Source: Actinomadura terrae (GTDB lineage: Bacteria; Actinomycetota; Actinomycetes; Streptosporangiales; Streptosporangiaceae). From it: a DNA stretch of 64,000 bases. Both the position numbers and the translations under genes were made by a program. This document shows positions 1 to 8,975 of this stretch, piece after piece. The notes under the pieces were generated by a model. That model saw only the letters and a program-made list of their open reading frames with translations, was not told the origin of the DNA and made no database searches. The DNA lies in assembly GCF_022751215.1 (NCBI RefSeq), contig NZ_JAICDG010000004.1, forward strand, positions 372,001-436,000, given 5' to 3'. Numbering within the stretch: the first letter of the stretch is position 1; the number at the start of each line of letters is the position of its first letter.

Positions 1-297
1 GTCGACCGGGTCCGCTCCAGCCAGGCCGACCGGGACCGCGAGGAGCGCTCCGCCGCGCCCGCCCCCGAGTACGACGAGGTCGCGGAGGAGGTCGGCACCC
101 GGTTGGAACACCAGCAGGTCCGCCGCTGCATGCGCGGCCTGACCCCGACGCAGCATGAGTCGATCACGCTCGCCTACTACGGCGGCTACACCTACCGTGA
201 GGTGGCCGAACTCCTCGGCGTCGGCCTCGCCGCCGTCAAGACCCGGATGCGCGACGGGCTCATCCGGCTTCGTGACTGCCTGGGAGTGCAGCCATGA
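1..297 (+). CDS. sigK: ECF sigma factor, SigK type (3' end only)
   Basis: The reading frame is open from the first base, so the gene begins before the window; only the last 98 residues are present. They hold sigma region 4 with the helix-turn-helix segment YREVAELLGVGLAAVKTRM and a short arginine-rich tail, as in SigK-family extracytoplasmic-function sigma factors. These factors direct RNA polymerase to a small regulon and are held inactive by a membrane anti-sigma factor. The stop codon overlaps the start of the next gene (ATGA at 294-297), and that gene encodes an RskA-like anti-sigma factor, which supports the SigK assignment. Regions 2 and -35/-10 specificity residues are outside the window. 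Assignment to SigK rather than another ECF group rests on the partner and on the region 4 pattern. Confidence 0.85.
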   Translation, partial: VDRVRSSQADRDREERSAAPAPEYDEVAEEVGTRLEHQQVRRCMRGLTPTQHESITLAYYGGYTYREVAELLGVGLAAVKTRMRDGLIRLRDCLGVQP

Positions 298-1004
298 CCC
301 ACGACCCGCACGATCTCACCGGCGCGTACATGGTGGACGCGCTCACCGACACCGAACGGCGCCGCTACGAACGTCACCTGCCCCGCTGCACCACCTGTGC
401 CGATGAGGTCGCCGGATTCCGCGAGACCGCCACCCGCCTGGCGCTCGCCGCCTCGCGGCCGCCCCCGGACGCGCTGCGCGGACGTGTCCTGGCCGAGATC
501 GCCCGGACCCGGCAGTCGCCCCCGCCGCTCGCCCGCCGCCTGCCCTCCCCCCGCGCCGGCGGGCTGAGCCGGCTGGCTGCGGCGGCCTGTCTGGTGCTGG
601 CCCTGGCCGGCGGCGGCGCCGCGCTGCACTTCCAGCGGGACGCCGACCACGCCCAAGCCCTGAACCGGCAGGTCACCGCCGTGATGACGGCCCCGGACGC
701 GCACACCTCCACCGCCGGTGCGCAAGGCACCGCCGCCGTCACGGTCGTGTCGTCTCGATCGCTGAACAAGGCCGTCGTCACCACGTCCCGGCTGCCGCGC
801 CTGCCGTCCACCAAGATCTACCAGATGTGGTGGCTCAGCCTGACGGCGCCGCGTTCGGCCGGAACGCTCGACCTGACGGAGAAGTCGCGTCCGATCATCA
901 CCGGGGGTCTCGGCAACGCGCGGAGCTTCGGCGTCACCATCGAACCGGCCGGCGGTTCCCCCCGCCCGACCAGCGCCCCCATCCTGACCCTCGACCTCGG
1001 CTGA
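294..1004 (+). CDS. rskA: Anti-sigma-K factor RskA-like, membrane-bound
   Basis: This 236-aa protein has the three parts of an RskA anti-sigma factor. Residues 1-45 are a zinc-associated anti-sigma domain with an HxxxCxxC motif (H28, C32, C35). One transmembrane segment spans about residues 91-112. Residues 115-236 are an extracytoplasmic domain of the RskA C-terminal type (YQMWWLS and the closing FGVTIEPAGGSPRPT are typical). It should bind the SigK-like factor encoded immediately upstream and release it after regulated proteolysis. The ATGA overlap makes translational coupling likely. No terminator-like hairpin is evident after the stop. Confidence 0.9.
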   Translation: MTHDPHDLTGAYMVDALTDTERRRYERHLPRCTTCADEVAGFRETATRLALAASRPPPDALRGRVLAEIARTRQSPPPLARRLPSPRAGGLSRLAAAACLVLALAGGGAALHFQRDADHAQALNRQVTAVMTAPDAHTSTAGAQGTAAVTVVSSRSLNKAVVTTSRLPRLPSTKIYQMWWLSLTAPRSAGTLDLTEKSRPIITGGLGNARSFGVTIEPAGGSPRPTSAPILTLDLG

Positions 1005-1207
1005 CCCACGACCTCAGAGCACAGGCCCAAGCAAACACCACCGTGGTTCCCGGTCACCTCGTGCCACCTCCGGCCGGGCAAAGACACGTGAGGGGGTGTA
1101 CTCACGGCGCACTACATGACCGACAAACGCCCACAGGCTCGTTAGGACACCGCACCTGTGGGCACGACAAGCACTCCTGGCGACGCCGAAAAAGGGGGGG
1201 CCTTGCC

Positions 1208-1303
1208 ATGAGCGGTATCGACCGTATCGCCGGGCAGCGACCAATGGACACCGCATCCGACGGCCTCATGGGCCCTCTCATCGGCGCCGTGCCACATGCC
1301 TGA
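1208..1303 (+). CDS. Possible 31-codon leader ORF coupled to the oxidoreductase gene
   Basis: An ATG at 1208 is preceded by a purine/G-rich run (AAAGGGGGGG, 1191-1200) that can serve as a ribosome binding site. The frame runs 31 codons and stops at 1301-1303, five bases beyond the ATG (1296) of the molybdopterin oxidoreductase. That ATG has no visible ribosome binding site of its own, so translation through this short frame could deliver ribosomes to it. The peptide has no recognisable domain. It may instead be untranslated leader, and codon bias in such a short, GC-rich frame is not informative. Confidence 0.3.
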   Translation: MSGIDRIAGQRPMDTASDGLMGPLIGAVPHA

Positions 1304-2630
1304 ACCCGACCCGCATCCCGGCGAAGGCGGCGGCGCGCCCGCCTTTCCGAAGGGGCTCTGGCGGGCCTTGGAGCGAGCCCGCCCGCCCGGGTTCGGTCGA
1401 ACCCGGGCCTGGCGCAGCCCGTTGCGCGGACCCTGGCTGACCGCGATGTTCGGGTCGGTTCTGCTGGTCACGCTTCCCGTGGTGATCGTCACGGGGCTGG
1501 TCTCGTACGTGGCGTACGCGCCGTGGTTCGGGCAGGCGTACCCGGCCCATACCGGCTGGCTGCACCTGCCGTACTTCACCTGGCCGACCCGTCCCGCCTG
1601 GCTGTACCGGCTGAACCAGGGGTTGCACGTCGGCCTGGGACTGGTCCTGGTACCGGTCGTGCTGGCCAAGTTGTGGTCGGTGGCGCCGAGGCTGTGGGCT
1701 TGGCCGCCCGCTCGTTCGCTCGCCCAGGTCCTGGAACGGCTCTCGCTGCTGCTGCTGGTGGGCGGCATCCTGTTCGAGATCGTCACCGGCGTCCTGGACA
1801 TCCAGTACTGGTACGCGTTCCCGTTCGACTTCTACACCGCCCACTACTACGGCGGGTGGGTGTTCACCGGCGCGTTCCTCGCCCACGTGACCATCAAACT
1901 GCCGCGGCTCGTCCGCGCGCTGCGCTCACGTTCCCTGCGCGGCGAACTCCGGACCTCGCGCACCGGCACCCGGCCCGAACCCGCCGACCCCGACGCGCTG
2001 GTGGCGGCCGACCCCGCACCGGCGACCCTTAGCCGCCGCGGCGTGCTGGCCGTGGTAGGCGGCGGCAGCACCCTGATCGCCGTGCTGATCGGGGGTCAGA
2101 GCATCGGCGGTCCCGCCAGGCGGGTGGCGCTGCTGGCTCCCCGCGGCGGCTACCGGGACACCGCGGATGACTTCCCGGTCAATCACACCGCGGCCGCGGC
2201 CGCGATCACGCCCGCCGACATCGGCGCGGGCTGGCACCTGACCCTGACCAATGGCGGGCAGGTCATCCGACTGGACCGGACGCAACTGCTCGCGATGCCC
2301 CAGCACACCGCCGCGCTGCCCATCGCCTGCGTCGAGGGCTGGTCCACCATGCAGACCTGGACCGGTGTACGGCTGCGCGACCTCGCCGCCCTGGTCGGCG
2401 CCGGGCACCCGTCCGCAGCTCACGTCCGGTCGCTGCAACGAAGCGGTGCCTTCAACCAGGCCACCCTTCAGCCCAACCAAGTCCGCGACCCCGACGCGCT
2501 GCTGGCTCTGAAGGCCAACGGCACCGACCTGTCCCTGGACCACGGCTACCCCGCCCGCGTCATCGTGCCCGCCCTGCCGGGCGTCCACAACACCAAATGG
2601 GTACGTTCCATCGAGTTTCGGGACAGCTGA
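1296..2630 (+). CDS. Membrane molybdopterin-dependent oxidoreductase with cytochrome b561-like N-terminus
   Basis: This 444-aa protein joins two modules. Residues about 45-210 carry four or more membrane segments with spaced histidines (H111, H183, H197) as in a di-heme cytochrome b561-type domain. A further hydrophobic segment at about 250-268 precedes a sulfite-oxidase-like molybdopterin domain (about 300-444). The cysteine that would ligate molybdenum is C345 in the motif ALPIACVEGWS. The protein probably transfers electrons between a periplasmic-side substrate and the quinone pool; the substrate cannot be read from sequence. A gene for a small polytopic membrane protein starts one base after its stop. 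Its neighbours are the SigK/RskA pair, and molybdopterin oxidoreductases are known near sigK in other actinobacteria, so SigK control is possible but inferred. Confidence 0.85.
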   Translation: MPEPDPHPGEGGGAPAFPKGLWRALERARPPGFGRTRAWRSPLRGPWLTAMFGSVLLVTLPVVIVTGLVSYVAYAPWFGQAYPAHTGWLHLPYFTWPTRPAWLYRLNQGLHVGLGLVLVPVVLAKLWSVAPRLWAWPPARSLAQVLERLSLLLLVGGILFEIVTGVLDIQYWYAFPFDFYTAHYYGGWVFTGAFLAHVTIKLPRLVRALRSRSLRGELRTSRTGTRPEPADPDALVAADPAPATLSRRGVLAVVGGGSTLIAVLIGGQSIGGPARRVALLAPRGGYRDTADDFPVNHTAAAAAITPADIGAGWHLTLTNGGQVIRLDRTQLLAMPQHTAALPIACVEGWSTMQTWTGVRLRDLAALVGAGHPSAAHVRSLQRSGAFNQATLQPNQVRDPDALLALKANGTDLSLDHGYPARVIVPALPGVHNTKWVRSIEFRDS

Positions 2631-2631
2631 C

Positions 2632-3135
2632 ATGCGGCACAGGCTGACGGCGATCAAGAGCTTCTACGGCGCCGCCCCGCTGCACCTGCTCGCCCTGACG
2701 GTGTGCTTCGCGCTGGCCGGACACGCGGCCGTGCGGACCTTCTCCGCCCCGCACTGGCCTTGGATCTTCGTCTGGTTCGCCGGTGCCGTCATCGGCCACG
2801 ACCTCGTGGCGTTCCCCCTGTACGCTCTGGCCGATCGTTCGCTGGTCCGGTTTCTGCGGGCGCTGCGCCGCTCCCCGGCCATGACACCGCCGCTCGTTCC
2901 GGCGGTGAACCACATCAGGTTGCCGGCCCTGGGAACCGGCCTGACACTCCTGCTGTTCTTCCCCATGATCATCCAGCGGGGCCGGGCCACCTACACGGCC
3001 GCCAGCGGACGCACCCAGCAGGACTACCTCGGCCACTGGCTGCTGGTCACCGCCATCTTGTTCGCCACCAGCGCCGCCATCTACGCCCTGCGACTCAGCC
3101 ACGCACTACGCCACCGTCCTGCCCCAGGCAACTGA
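2632..3135 (+). CDS. Small polytopic membrane protein
   Basis: This 167-aa protein has about four hydrophobic segments (roughly residues 17-35, 42-65, 95-115 and 132-155) and a basic C-terminus. The start ATG lies one base after the stop of the molybdopterin oxidoreductase, so the two are almost certainly co-transcribed and translationally coupled. I do not recognise a family. A histidine near the second segment (GAVIGHDLVAFPLY) could be functional, but no heme pair is obvious. It may be an assembly or anchoring partner of the upstream oxidoreductase; this is inferred from position only. Confidence 0.75.
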   Translation: MRHRLTAIKSFYGAAPLHLLALTVCFALAGHAAVRTFSAPHWPWIFVWFAGAVIGHDLVAFPLYALADRSLVRFLRALRRSPAMTPPLVPAVNHIRLPALGTGLTLLLFFPMIIQRGRATYTAASGRTQQDYLGHWLLVTAILFATSAAIYALRLSHALRHRPAPGN

Positions 3136-3158
3136 TCGAGGATCGAGGTGATGCCGGC

Positions 3159-3671
3159 TCAGCGAGCCCTGCCAGGCCACCCGTTCCAAGGCGCCGGTCG
3201 GTGGCCGGTGATGGCGTGAAGCGCGCCGTCCAGGTCGGCGTGGAGGGGCAGGTCCCGATCGACGCCGGTGAGGCGCAGGATGCGGGCGACCCTGCCGTGC
3301 GCGCCGGCCAGTTCCAGCGCGATCTGGTGTCCGCGGCACCGTTTCAGCGCGTTGACCAGGACGCTGATGCCGCTGGCGTCGCAGAAGTTGATCCCGGTCA
3401 GATCCACCACGACCGCAGAGGCCGCGGTTCGATCGGTGATCGCGGTGGTCAGGCGGCCCAGCAACCAGCTGCTATTGGAGGCATCGATCTCACCGGCCAG
3501 CCTCACCAGCAGTTCGCCACCGGTCAGATCGGTGGTCTGGAACCTCAAAGCGGACCCGCGGTGGCGGCCGTCGGCACTCCGCGTCCCAAAGACTCTTTCG
3601 CCGGCGAGCCCGATCTCATCCGGCTCCGCTGTGCCTTCGCCGAGCGTGACCCGGTTGTTCAGCTTGGTCAT
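3159..3671 (-). CDS. STAS-domain anti-sigma-factor antagonist
   Basis: Residues about 40-165 of this 170-aa protein form a STAS domain. The typical segment is VVDLTGINFCDASGISVLVNA, in which the serine of DASG is the position phosphorylated by anti-sigma kinases in the SpoIIAA/RsbV family. The start at 3671 was chosen because a strong AGGGGGGAA ribosome binding site lies just upstream; an in-frame ATG at 3905 would add 78 residues with no domain. The gene converges with the upstream oxidoreductase operon and lies 258 bp downstream of two GAF-ANTAR genes on the same strand. No cognate serine kinase is present in the window. Confidence 0.85.
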   Translation of the reverse strand: MTKLNNRVTLGEGTAEPDEIGLAGERVFGTRSADGRHRGSALRFQTTDLTGGELLVRLAGEIDASNSSWLLGRLTTAITDRTAASAVVVDLTGINFCDASGISVLVNALKRCRGHQIALELAGAHGRVARILRLTGVDRDLPLHADLDGALHAITGHRPAPWNGWPGRAR

Positions 3672-3929
3672 CGCGATTCCCCCCTGGCGCGGGTCATGAT
3701 TGCCACCAGGGACTGGAGTGGCGAAAAGCCGATCTTCGCTGTCAGGGTCAGCCTCCCATGAGGCATGACCTTCAGCATCGAATGTAGGCGGCACGAAGCT
3801 CACCTTCAAGCGAACATCAGCACCAAAGCAAGGACGCCCCCGCGTTCGGCGGTCCCGACCGGCCAATCCACCCCATCCGGTACGGCGCCGGACCTCCGCG
3901 GCCACCAGAGGTCATGGGCCGGACACCCC

Positions 3930-4757
3930 CTAGTTGTTTCCTCTGGTCGTCGGCGTCTCGTCGGCCGCCAAGATGATGGGGTCCAAGTCGAGTTCGCCTC
4001 GGGTGATGGCGGCGGCGACTTCGGTGAGTTTGCGGTTGTTGTTGCGGGCGTTCAAGCGCATCGCTGTGAAGGCCCGGTCGACCGAGACCTGGGCGCGTTC
4101 GGCGATCATCCCCTTGGCCTGTTCGATCAGGACGCGGGTGTTCAGCGCGGTCTGTAGTTGCTGGGACAGCAGCGCCTGCTCGCGGGCCGCGCGTTCGCCG
4201 ACCAGCCCGATGGTGGCGATGTCGGCGAGCCCCTGTCCCAGGACGGCGCTGTCGGTGTCCAGGGCGCCGGGTTCGGTCTGGAAGAGGTTGAGCGCGCCGA
4301 TGACCTGGCTGCGGAGCCGCATCGGCAGCGCGTGGACGGCGGCGAAACCCCGGCGTGATGCCACTTCGGTGAAGGCCGGCCAGCGGTCGCGGTCGGCGCC
4401 GAGGTCGGCGGAGGACACTGGCCGCCCGCTGGAGTAGCACTCCAGGCAGGGGCCCTCGTCACGTTCGAGCTGAAACACCTCCAGCAGCCGGGTCTGTTCA
4501 GAGGACGCGGCGACCAGTTGCAGCCGGCCGGTCTCGTCGGACAGCACCAGGCCCGCCTGATCTATCTCCAGTAGTTGCACGCACCTCTCGGTGAGCAGGT
4601 GCAGGAACTCGATCACATCGAAATCGGCCACCAAGGTGTCCGCCAACTCCACGAACACCCGTGTCAACAACTGCTCACGCGCCACGCCGCGCTCCCTTCG
4701 TTCGTGGGCGGGCTCCCGTCGGCGCCGCCAGGCGGTTCGTCCATCGGCCGGATTCAT
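3930..4757 (-). CDS. GAF-ANTAR transcription antiterminator
   Basis: This 275-aa protein has a GAF sensor domain (about residues 35-190; ERDEGPCLECYSSGRPV is a typical stretch) and a C-terminal ANTAR domain (about 200-262; IEQAKGMIAERAQVSVDRAF). ANTAR domains bind dual-hexaloop RNA and allow RNA polymerase to pass terminators. The start overlaps the stop of the next gene upstream by four bases (ATGA), so the two GAF-ANTAR genes form one operon. The ligand of the GAF domain is unknown. Confidence 0.9.
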   Translation of the reverse strand: MNPADGRTAWRRRREPAHERRERGVAREQLLTRVFVELADTLVADFDVIEFLHLLTERCVQLLEIDQAGLVLSDETGRLQLVAASSEQTRLLEVFQLERDEGPCLECYSSGRPVSSADLGADRDRWPAFTEVASRRGFAAVHALPMRLRSQVIGALNLFQTEPGALDTDSAVLGQGLADIATIGLVGERAAREQALLSQQLQTALNTRVLIEQAKGMIAERAQVSVDRAFTAMRLNARNNNRKLTEVAAAITRGELDLDPIILAADETPTTRGNN

Positions 4758-5503
4758 TCATCGGGATCGGATCCCGCGGCGCCATCGGGCGTGAACCGCA
4801 AAACGCGGTCCAGCACCTGCTGTGCGATCTCGGCCAGGCTCACACCGGTGGCGAACGCGTGCGCACGCAACCGGGCCAACGCCTCGTCCAGGTCAGCGTT
4901 GAGCTGGACCGCGACCATCCCAGTAGCCTGATACACCTCCGCACGGTCCTGGCCGAGTCCACCGGGCACGGCCGGCGTCGATCGGCCGTCCGTGCCGTCC
5001 GATCCCACGGTGTCCAGGGTGACGGTCAAGGCAACGCGCGCGAACACCAGCGCATCGGCCAGTTGCTCCTCCGACAGAGGCCCGGGCTTTGCCCGGTGAA
5101 GGACCAGAACACCCGGCCGGATCGCGCCCGCCTGCAACGGGAAGGCGAACAACGCCCCCGCCCCCGCCGCGACCGCCGATGCCGCAAACCAAGGCCAGCG
5201 GGCCCCGGCCCCCACCGAACCCAGATCAGCGACCAGCACCGGACCACCCTGCGTCCAGGCATCCATGCACGGCCCCTCACCCAGACCGAATTGCAGATCA
5301 TCCAACCGCCGAGCCACCTCATCGGTCGCGTACAGCAACGTCCGCTGCCCCGGAGCGGTGACCAGCGACAACGCCGCCCCGTCCGTACCCGCCGAGGGGG
5401 CAACGGCTCGGCACACGTGCCCCACCGACATCGCCTCGGCGCCGACCAGCCCGGCAATCAGGGACCACACCCGTGAAGCCCTGTCCTCGTCCTTGATCAC
5501 CAT
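4754..5503 (-). CDS. GAF-ANTAR protein, second copy
   Basis: This 249-aa protein has a divergent GAF domain (about residues 25-165, with FGLGEGPCMDAWTQGGPV) and a C-terminal ANTAR domain (about 190-240; EVYQATGMVAVQLNADLDEA). It overlaps its downstream partner by four bases and overlaps the preceding short reading frame by seven. The two GAF-ANTAR proteins differ too much for a recent duplication, so they may sense different signals or form a mixed dimer. The family is a known actinobacterial expansion. Confidence 0.88.
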   Translation of the reverse strand: MVIKDEDRASRVWSLIAGLVGAEAMSVGHVCRAVAPSAGTDGAALSLVTAPGQRTLLYATDEVARRLDDLQFGLGEGPCMDAWTQGGPVLVADLGSVGAGARWPWFAASAVAAGAGALFAFPLQAGAIRPGVLVLHRAKPGPLSEEQLADALVFARVALTVTLDTVGSDGTDGRSTPAVPGGLGQDRAEVYQATGMVAVQLNADLDEALARLRAHAFATGVSLAEIAQQVLDRVLRFTPDGAAGSDPDE

Positions 5504-5913
5504 ACGGTGATCACCGCCTCACCACCCGAAGATCCAGGTCTCGCCCTACCGGCCTGTCCGACCAGCTGGTCCCGCGCCGCCGACAACGCCATTTCCCGAC
5601 CTGCCGACGCCCAACCGTCCCAGAGCAGAGGGGTCAGTACTCCGGTGGCATCGACGATGTCGGAGAGGAACTCCGCCGTCACAGGAGTGGCCTGGTGAGG
5701 TGGTCGGCGCTGCCGCCGCTCGGCGAGGACCACGTCGGCGCGCCGGGCGCGGCGGTGGGCGCCAACGGCGACGGTGGCGAGCACGGCGGCGTTCAGGCCG
5801 TGGTCGAAGGAGGCCGCCAGGATCGGCAAATGACCGCGGACCGACTTCGGTGCTTCTGCAAGAAACCACCAAACCCGAGTCTGGCGGTCGCTGTCGGCGA
5901 ATACCGTTTTCAC
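5497..5913 (-). CDS. Hypothetical protein at the head of the GAF-ANTAR operon
   Basis: This open frame of 138 codons (GTG start at 5913) ends seven bases inside the first GAF-ANTAR gene. That tight overlap is the main reason to list it. It contains no domain I recognise and no membrane segment. The proposed start has no clear ribosome binding site, and the true start may lie further in. Frames of this length arise by chance in GC-rich DNA, so the call is tentative. If real, it would be expressed with the two antiterminators. Confidence 0.4.
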   Translation of the reverse strand: MKTVFADSDRQTRVWWFLAEAPKSVRGHLPILAASFDHGLNAAVLATVAVGAHRRARRADVVLAERRQRRPPHQATPVTAEFLSDIVDATGVLTPLLWDGWASAGREMALSAARDQLVGQAGRARPGSSGGEAVITVW

Positions 5914-5921
5914 TGAAGGGT

Positions 5922-7280
5922 ATGTTGCGATTCCAGAGGATGAAGGATCGCGAGGAGACTGTGGGGATTTTGGTCAGCTGGCGAGGTAAGCGTGATTCCG
6001 GAGGTTTCGGGCGCCTGCGTTTTGCTGGTTTCGTGGTACTCGCGATCATTGTCGCAGTGACGGCTTCGGCCGTGGTCGGGGTCGTTCGCAGGGGCCCATC
6101 GACAGACTCGACCAACATCTCGGCGCCACATGGCGCATCCGATGCCATTACCCGCTATCAGTGGAGGCTACGCGAGGTTCCTGGCGACTACCGAACCTGG
6201 GCCGAATTGGGAGGGGCCTATGTCGAGCGTGCCCGGATCAGCGCTGACCCTTCATATTATCCCAAGGCAGAGGGGGCGCTGCGGCGTTCCCTGGCACTGC
6301 ACCAGGCCGATAATTACACCGCGATGGTCGGCATGGGTGCCTTGGCCAACGCACGTCATGACTTCCGCTCCGCTGCACGCTGGGGCGAGCAGGCCAAAAT
6401 GATCAACCCCGCCAACCCGGATGTCTTCGGGGTGCTGACCGACGCCTACACCCAACTGGGGAACTATGAGGCGGCCACCGCTGCGGTCAGCCGCATGACA
6501 ACGCTGGCCCCAGGCGTGCCCTCCTTCACCCGAGCCTCCTACGACCTGGAAATACACGGCGACCGGGCCGGCGCCCGCAAGCTCCTCATTCAGGCCCTGC
6601 GGACCGCATACACTCCATCCGATATCGCTTACTGCCGATACTACCTGGGTGAACTGGCCTTCCATGCAGGCGAATTCGGCCAGGCCGCCCACCAGTACCG
6701 TCTCGCTCGTAGCGCGGACGACTCCTACACCCCGGCGCTTGAGGGCATCGCGAAAACCGCGGCACGGCGTGGCGACCACGGCCAGGCTGTCAAATTGTTT
6801 CAGGTGGTGGTGGGCCGTATGCCGCAGCCGCAGTACATCATGGAATACGCCGAGTTGCTGAATTTTCTGGGCCGCGAACGCGAAGCCGATCAGCAAAACC
6901 GGCTGCTGGCCGACTCCCAACGACTACTTGCCGCGGGTGGCGTGGCCGACCACCTGTCGGCCTCCCAGTACGCCGCCGATACCGGTGATGCCCGCGAAGC
7001 CCTCAAACGGGCCCGGGCCGAGTGGAAGCGACGCCATAGCGTGATCGTCGCCGATGCGCTTGCCTGGGCCTTGCACCTGAACAAACAGAACCGGCAGGCA
7101 CTTGGTTTCGCGAAGGCGGCAACGCGGTTCGGTTGGCAGAATGCGCAATTCTACCGGCATAAGGCGGCCATCGAACGGGCGCTCGGCGAGCATGAGGCGG
7201 CCCGCCGTGACGACGCGAGAGCCGCCCGCGCCAATCCCCGTCTGGACGTGACGGTCCCCGCGTTGGGGCATCTGGCATGA
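5922..7280 (+). CDS. Membrane-anchored TPR-repeat protein
   Basis: From the ATG at 5922 the protein is 452 aa. It has one N-terminal membrane segment (about residues 32-50) followed by tetratricopeptide-type helical repeats through most of the rest (stretches such as ALRRSLALHQADNYTAMVGM and AARWGEQAKMINPANPDVFG). TPR arrays are protein-binding scaffolds, here probably outside the membrane. A GTG at 5961 preceded by GAGGAG is an alternative start in the same frame. The stop overlaps the start of the metal-transporter gene (ATGA at 7277-7280). The four genes from here to 11383 run in one direction with almost no gaps, apart from 237 bp before the DUF4331 gene. Confidence 0.85.
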   Translation: MLRFQRMKDREETVGILVSWRGKRDSGGFGRLRFAGFVVLAIIVAVTASAVVGVVRRGPSTDSTNISAPHGASDAITRYQWRLREVPGDYRTWAELGGAYVERARISADPSYYPKAEGALRRSLALHQADNYTAMVGMGALANARHDFRSAARWGEQAKMINPANPDVFGVLTDAYTQLGNYEAATAAVSRMTTLAPGVPSFTRASYDLEIHGDRAGARKLLIQALRTAYTPSDIAYCRYYLGELAFHAGEFGQAAHQYRLARSADDSYTPALEGIAKTAARRGDHGQAVKLFQVVVGRMPQPQYIMEYAELLNFLGREREADQQNRLLADSQRLLAAGGVADHLSASQYAADTGDAREALKRARAEWKRRHSVIVADALAWALHLNKQNRQALGFAKAATRFGWQNAQFYRHKAAIERALGEHEAARRDDARAARANPRLDVTVPALGHLA

Positions 7281-8851
7281 ATGGTGCAGGTCGGCGGTCG
7301 CCGATGCGCACGGCGCCGGTGGTGCCGGCGCGGGCAGGCCGGGCATCGGTAGACCGGATACTGGTCGGGATGGCTGTGCTGGCCTTGATCGCGGGCCTGA
7401 GTTGTGGATCGGCCGCTGCCGCGGCGGCGCACCCACTGGGCAACTTCACCGTCAACCACTATGACGGCCTGACGCTGCTGCCCGACCGCGTGGACAACCT
7501 CGCGATCGTGGACTCGGCGGAGATCCCCACCCTCCAGGAGCGAAGCACGGTCGACTCCGACCACGATGGCACGGTGACCTCCGCCGAGTTGGGAGTCTTT
7601 GCGCGGGATACATGCGCCCGGCTGGGCCGGGCCCTATCGGTGAAGGTGCGGGGCCGTGCACTGGCCTGGCGAATCGGATCGTCCTCCTCCGTCCACACCT
7701 CGGGCGCGGCGGGCTTGCCGACCAGCCGAACCACTTGCGCCATGACCGCGCCGGCATCCCTCAGGCCGGGGGACCAAGTGGAGTTCACCGATGGCTTCCG
7801 CGGCGACCGCATCGGCTGGCGTGAGATCACCGCGGCAGGGAAGGGCGTGCAGATCGACCACTCACCGGTTCCGCAGCGGAGCGTGAGCCGGCAACTGCGG
7901 CGCTATCCCGGCGACCTCCTGGCATCTCCGCTCGACGTGCGTTCGGTCACGCTGAAGGTCGGGCGTGAGAGCGGCTCCCCGAGGGGCGCGCTGCCCGATC
8001 TGCCCGCGGCCGACGTCGTGACCCGCACGTTGAATCATCTGACCCGCTACTTCGACTCGCTCGTCGCGGCCCGGCACCTGACCCTCCCGGTCGGGTTGCT
8101 CGCGCTGTGCCTGGCGGTCGTTCTCGGCGCCTCCCATGCCGCCATGCCAGGCCACGGCAAAACCGTGATGGCCGCCTATCTCGCCGGCCGCCGCGGGGGC
8201 CTGCGCGACGCCGTCGTCGTCGCCGCCACGGTCACCGTTACCCACACCGCGGGCGTCCTGGTTCTTGGTCTGCTTGTCAGCGGATCGGCGTCCTTCGCAG
8301 GCGAGTCCCTCCTGCGGGTGCTGGGCCTGGCCAGCGGCCTGCTGGTGGTCGCCATCGGCTTCGGTCTGCTGCGCAGCGCATGGCATGCCCGCCGCAGCCT
8401 CGGCTCGGTGGCCGGCCATCCCCAACCCGTCCTCGAACCGGTGATGGCAATGGCCGGCCACGCTCCCGACCCTCCACACGGGCATGGGCACGGGCACGGG
8501 CACGGGCGAGAACATCGTCAGGGTGGAGGCGTTAGCCGCACCTGGTTGCTTGGTCTGGGCGTCGTCGGAGGGCTGGTGCCCAGCCCCTCCGCGCTGGTGG
8601 TACTACTCGGCGCGATCGCGCTCGGTCGTACCGGGTTCGGCGTGGCGCTGGTTCTCGGGTACGGCGCCGGTATGGCCGCCACGCTCACCGCGACCGGTGT
8701 GCTGCTGGCTCGCCTCGGCCACGTGCTGCGCCGGGTGCCGTTCTGGCAGCGAGCAAGGAATCTGGCCGGTTACACCCGCTTCCTGACCGCCGGGCTGGTG
8801 ATCGTTGTGGGAACCGGGCTTGCCCTGCGCAGCCTCGCCGGTTCCGCCTGA
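7277..8851 (+). CDS. NicO/HoxN-type nickel-cobalt transporter with long extracellular N-terminal domain
   Basis: This 524-aa protein starts with a signal-like hydrophobic segment (about residues 27-50). An exported domain of about 200 residues follows, opening with HPLGNFTVNHY and containing an EF-hand-like loop (DSDHDGTVTSAELG). The C-terminal half holds six or more membrane segments. GASHAAMPGHGKT and VTVTHTAGV match the metal-binding helices of NicO-family transporters, and a loop of alternating His-Gly residues (about 395-406) could buffer metal ions. The nickel/cobalt specificity is from the family, not from the sequence. It is translationally coupled to the TPR protein upstream. Confidence 0.85.
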   Translation: MNGAGRRSPMRTAPVVPARAGRASVDRILVGMAVLALIAGLSCGSAAAAAAHPLGNFTVNHYDGLTLLPDRVDNLAIVDSAEIPTLQERSTVDSDHDGTVTSAELGVFARDTCARLGRALSVKVRGRALAWRIGSSSSVHTSGAAGLPTSRTTCAMTAPASLRPGDQVEFTDGFRGDRIGWREITAAGKGVQIDHSPVPQRSVSRQLRRYPGDLLASPLDVRSVTLKVGRESGSPRGALPDLPAADVVTRTLNHLTRYFDSLVAARHLTLPVGLLALCLAVVLGASHAAMPGHGKTVMAAYLAGRRGGLRDAVVVAATVTVTHTAGVLVLGLLVSGSASFAGESLLRVLGLASGLLVVAIGFGLLRSAWHARRSLGSVAGHPQPVLEPVMAMAGHAPDPPHGHGHGHGHGREHRQGGGVSRTWLLGLGVVGGLVPSPSALVVLLGAIALGRTGFGVALVLGYGAGMAATLTATGVLLARLGHVLRRVPFWQRARNLAGYTRFLTAGLVIVVGTGLALRSLAGSA

Positions 8852-8975
8852 AGGCATAACCCCGGCCCCCACCCTGCCGCCTCGGTGAGACACATCAACG
8901 ACTCACTGCGCGCAATACACCGCGATCGCGGCCTACCACCAGCATTCTTCAAAGAGTGATCAAGTAATGCTCCAT

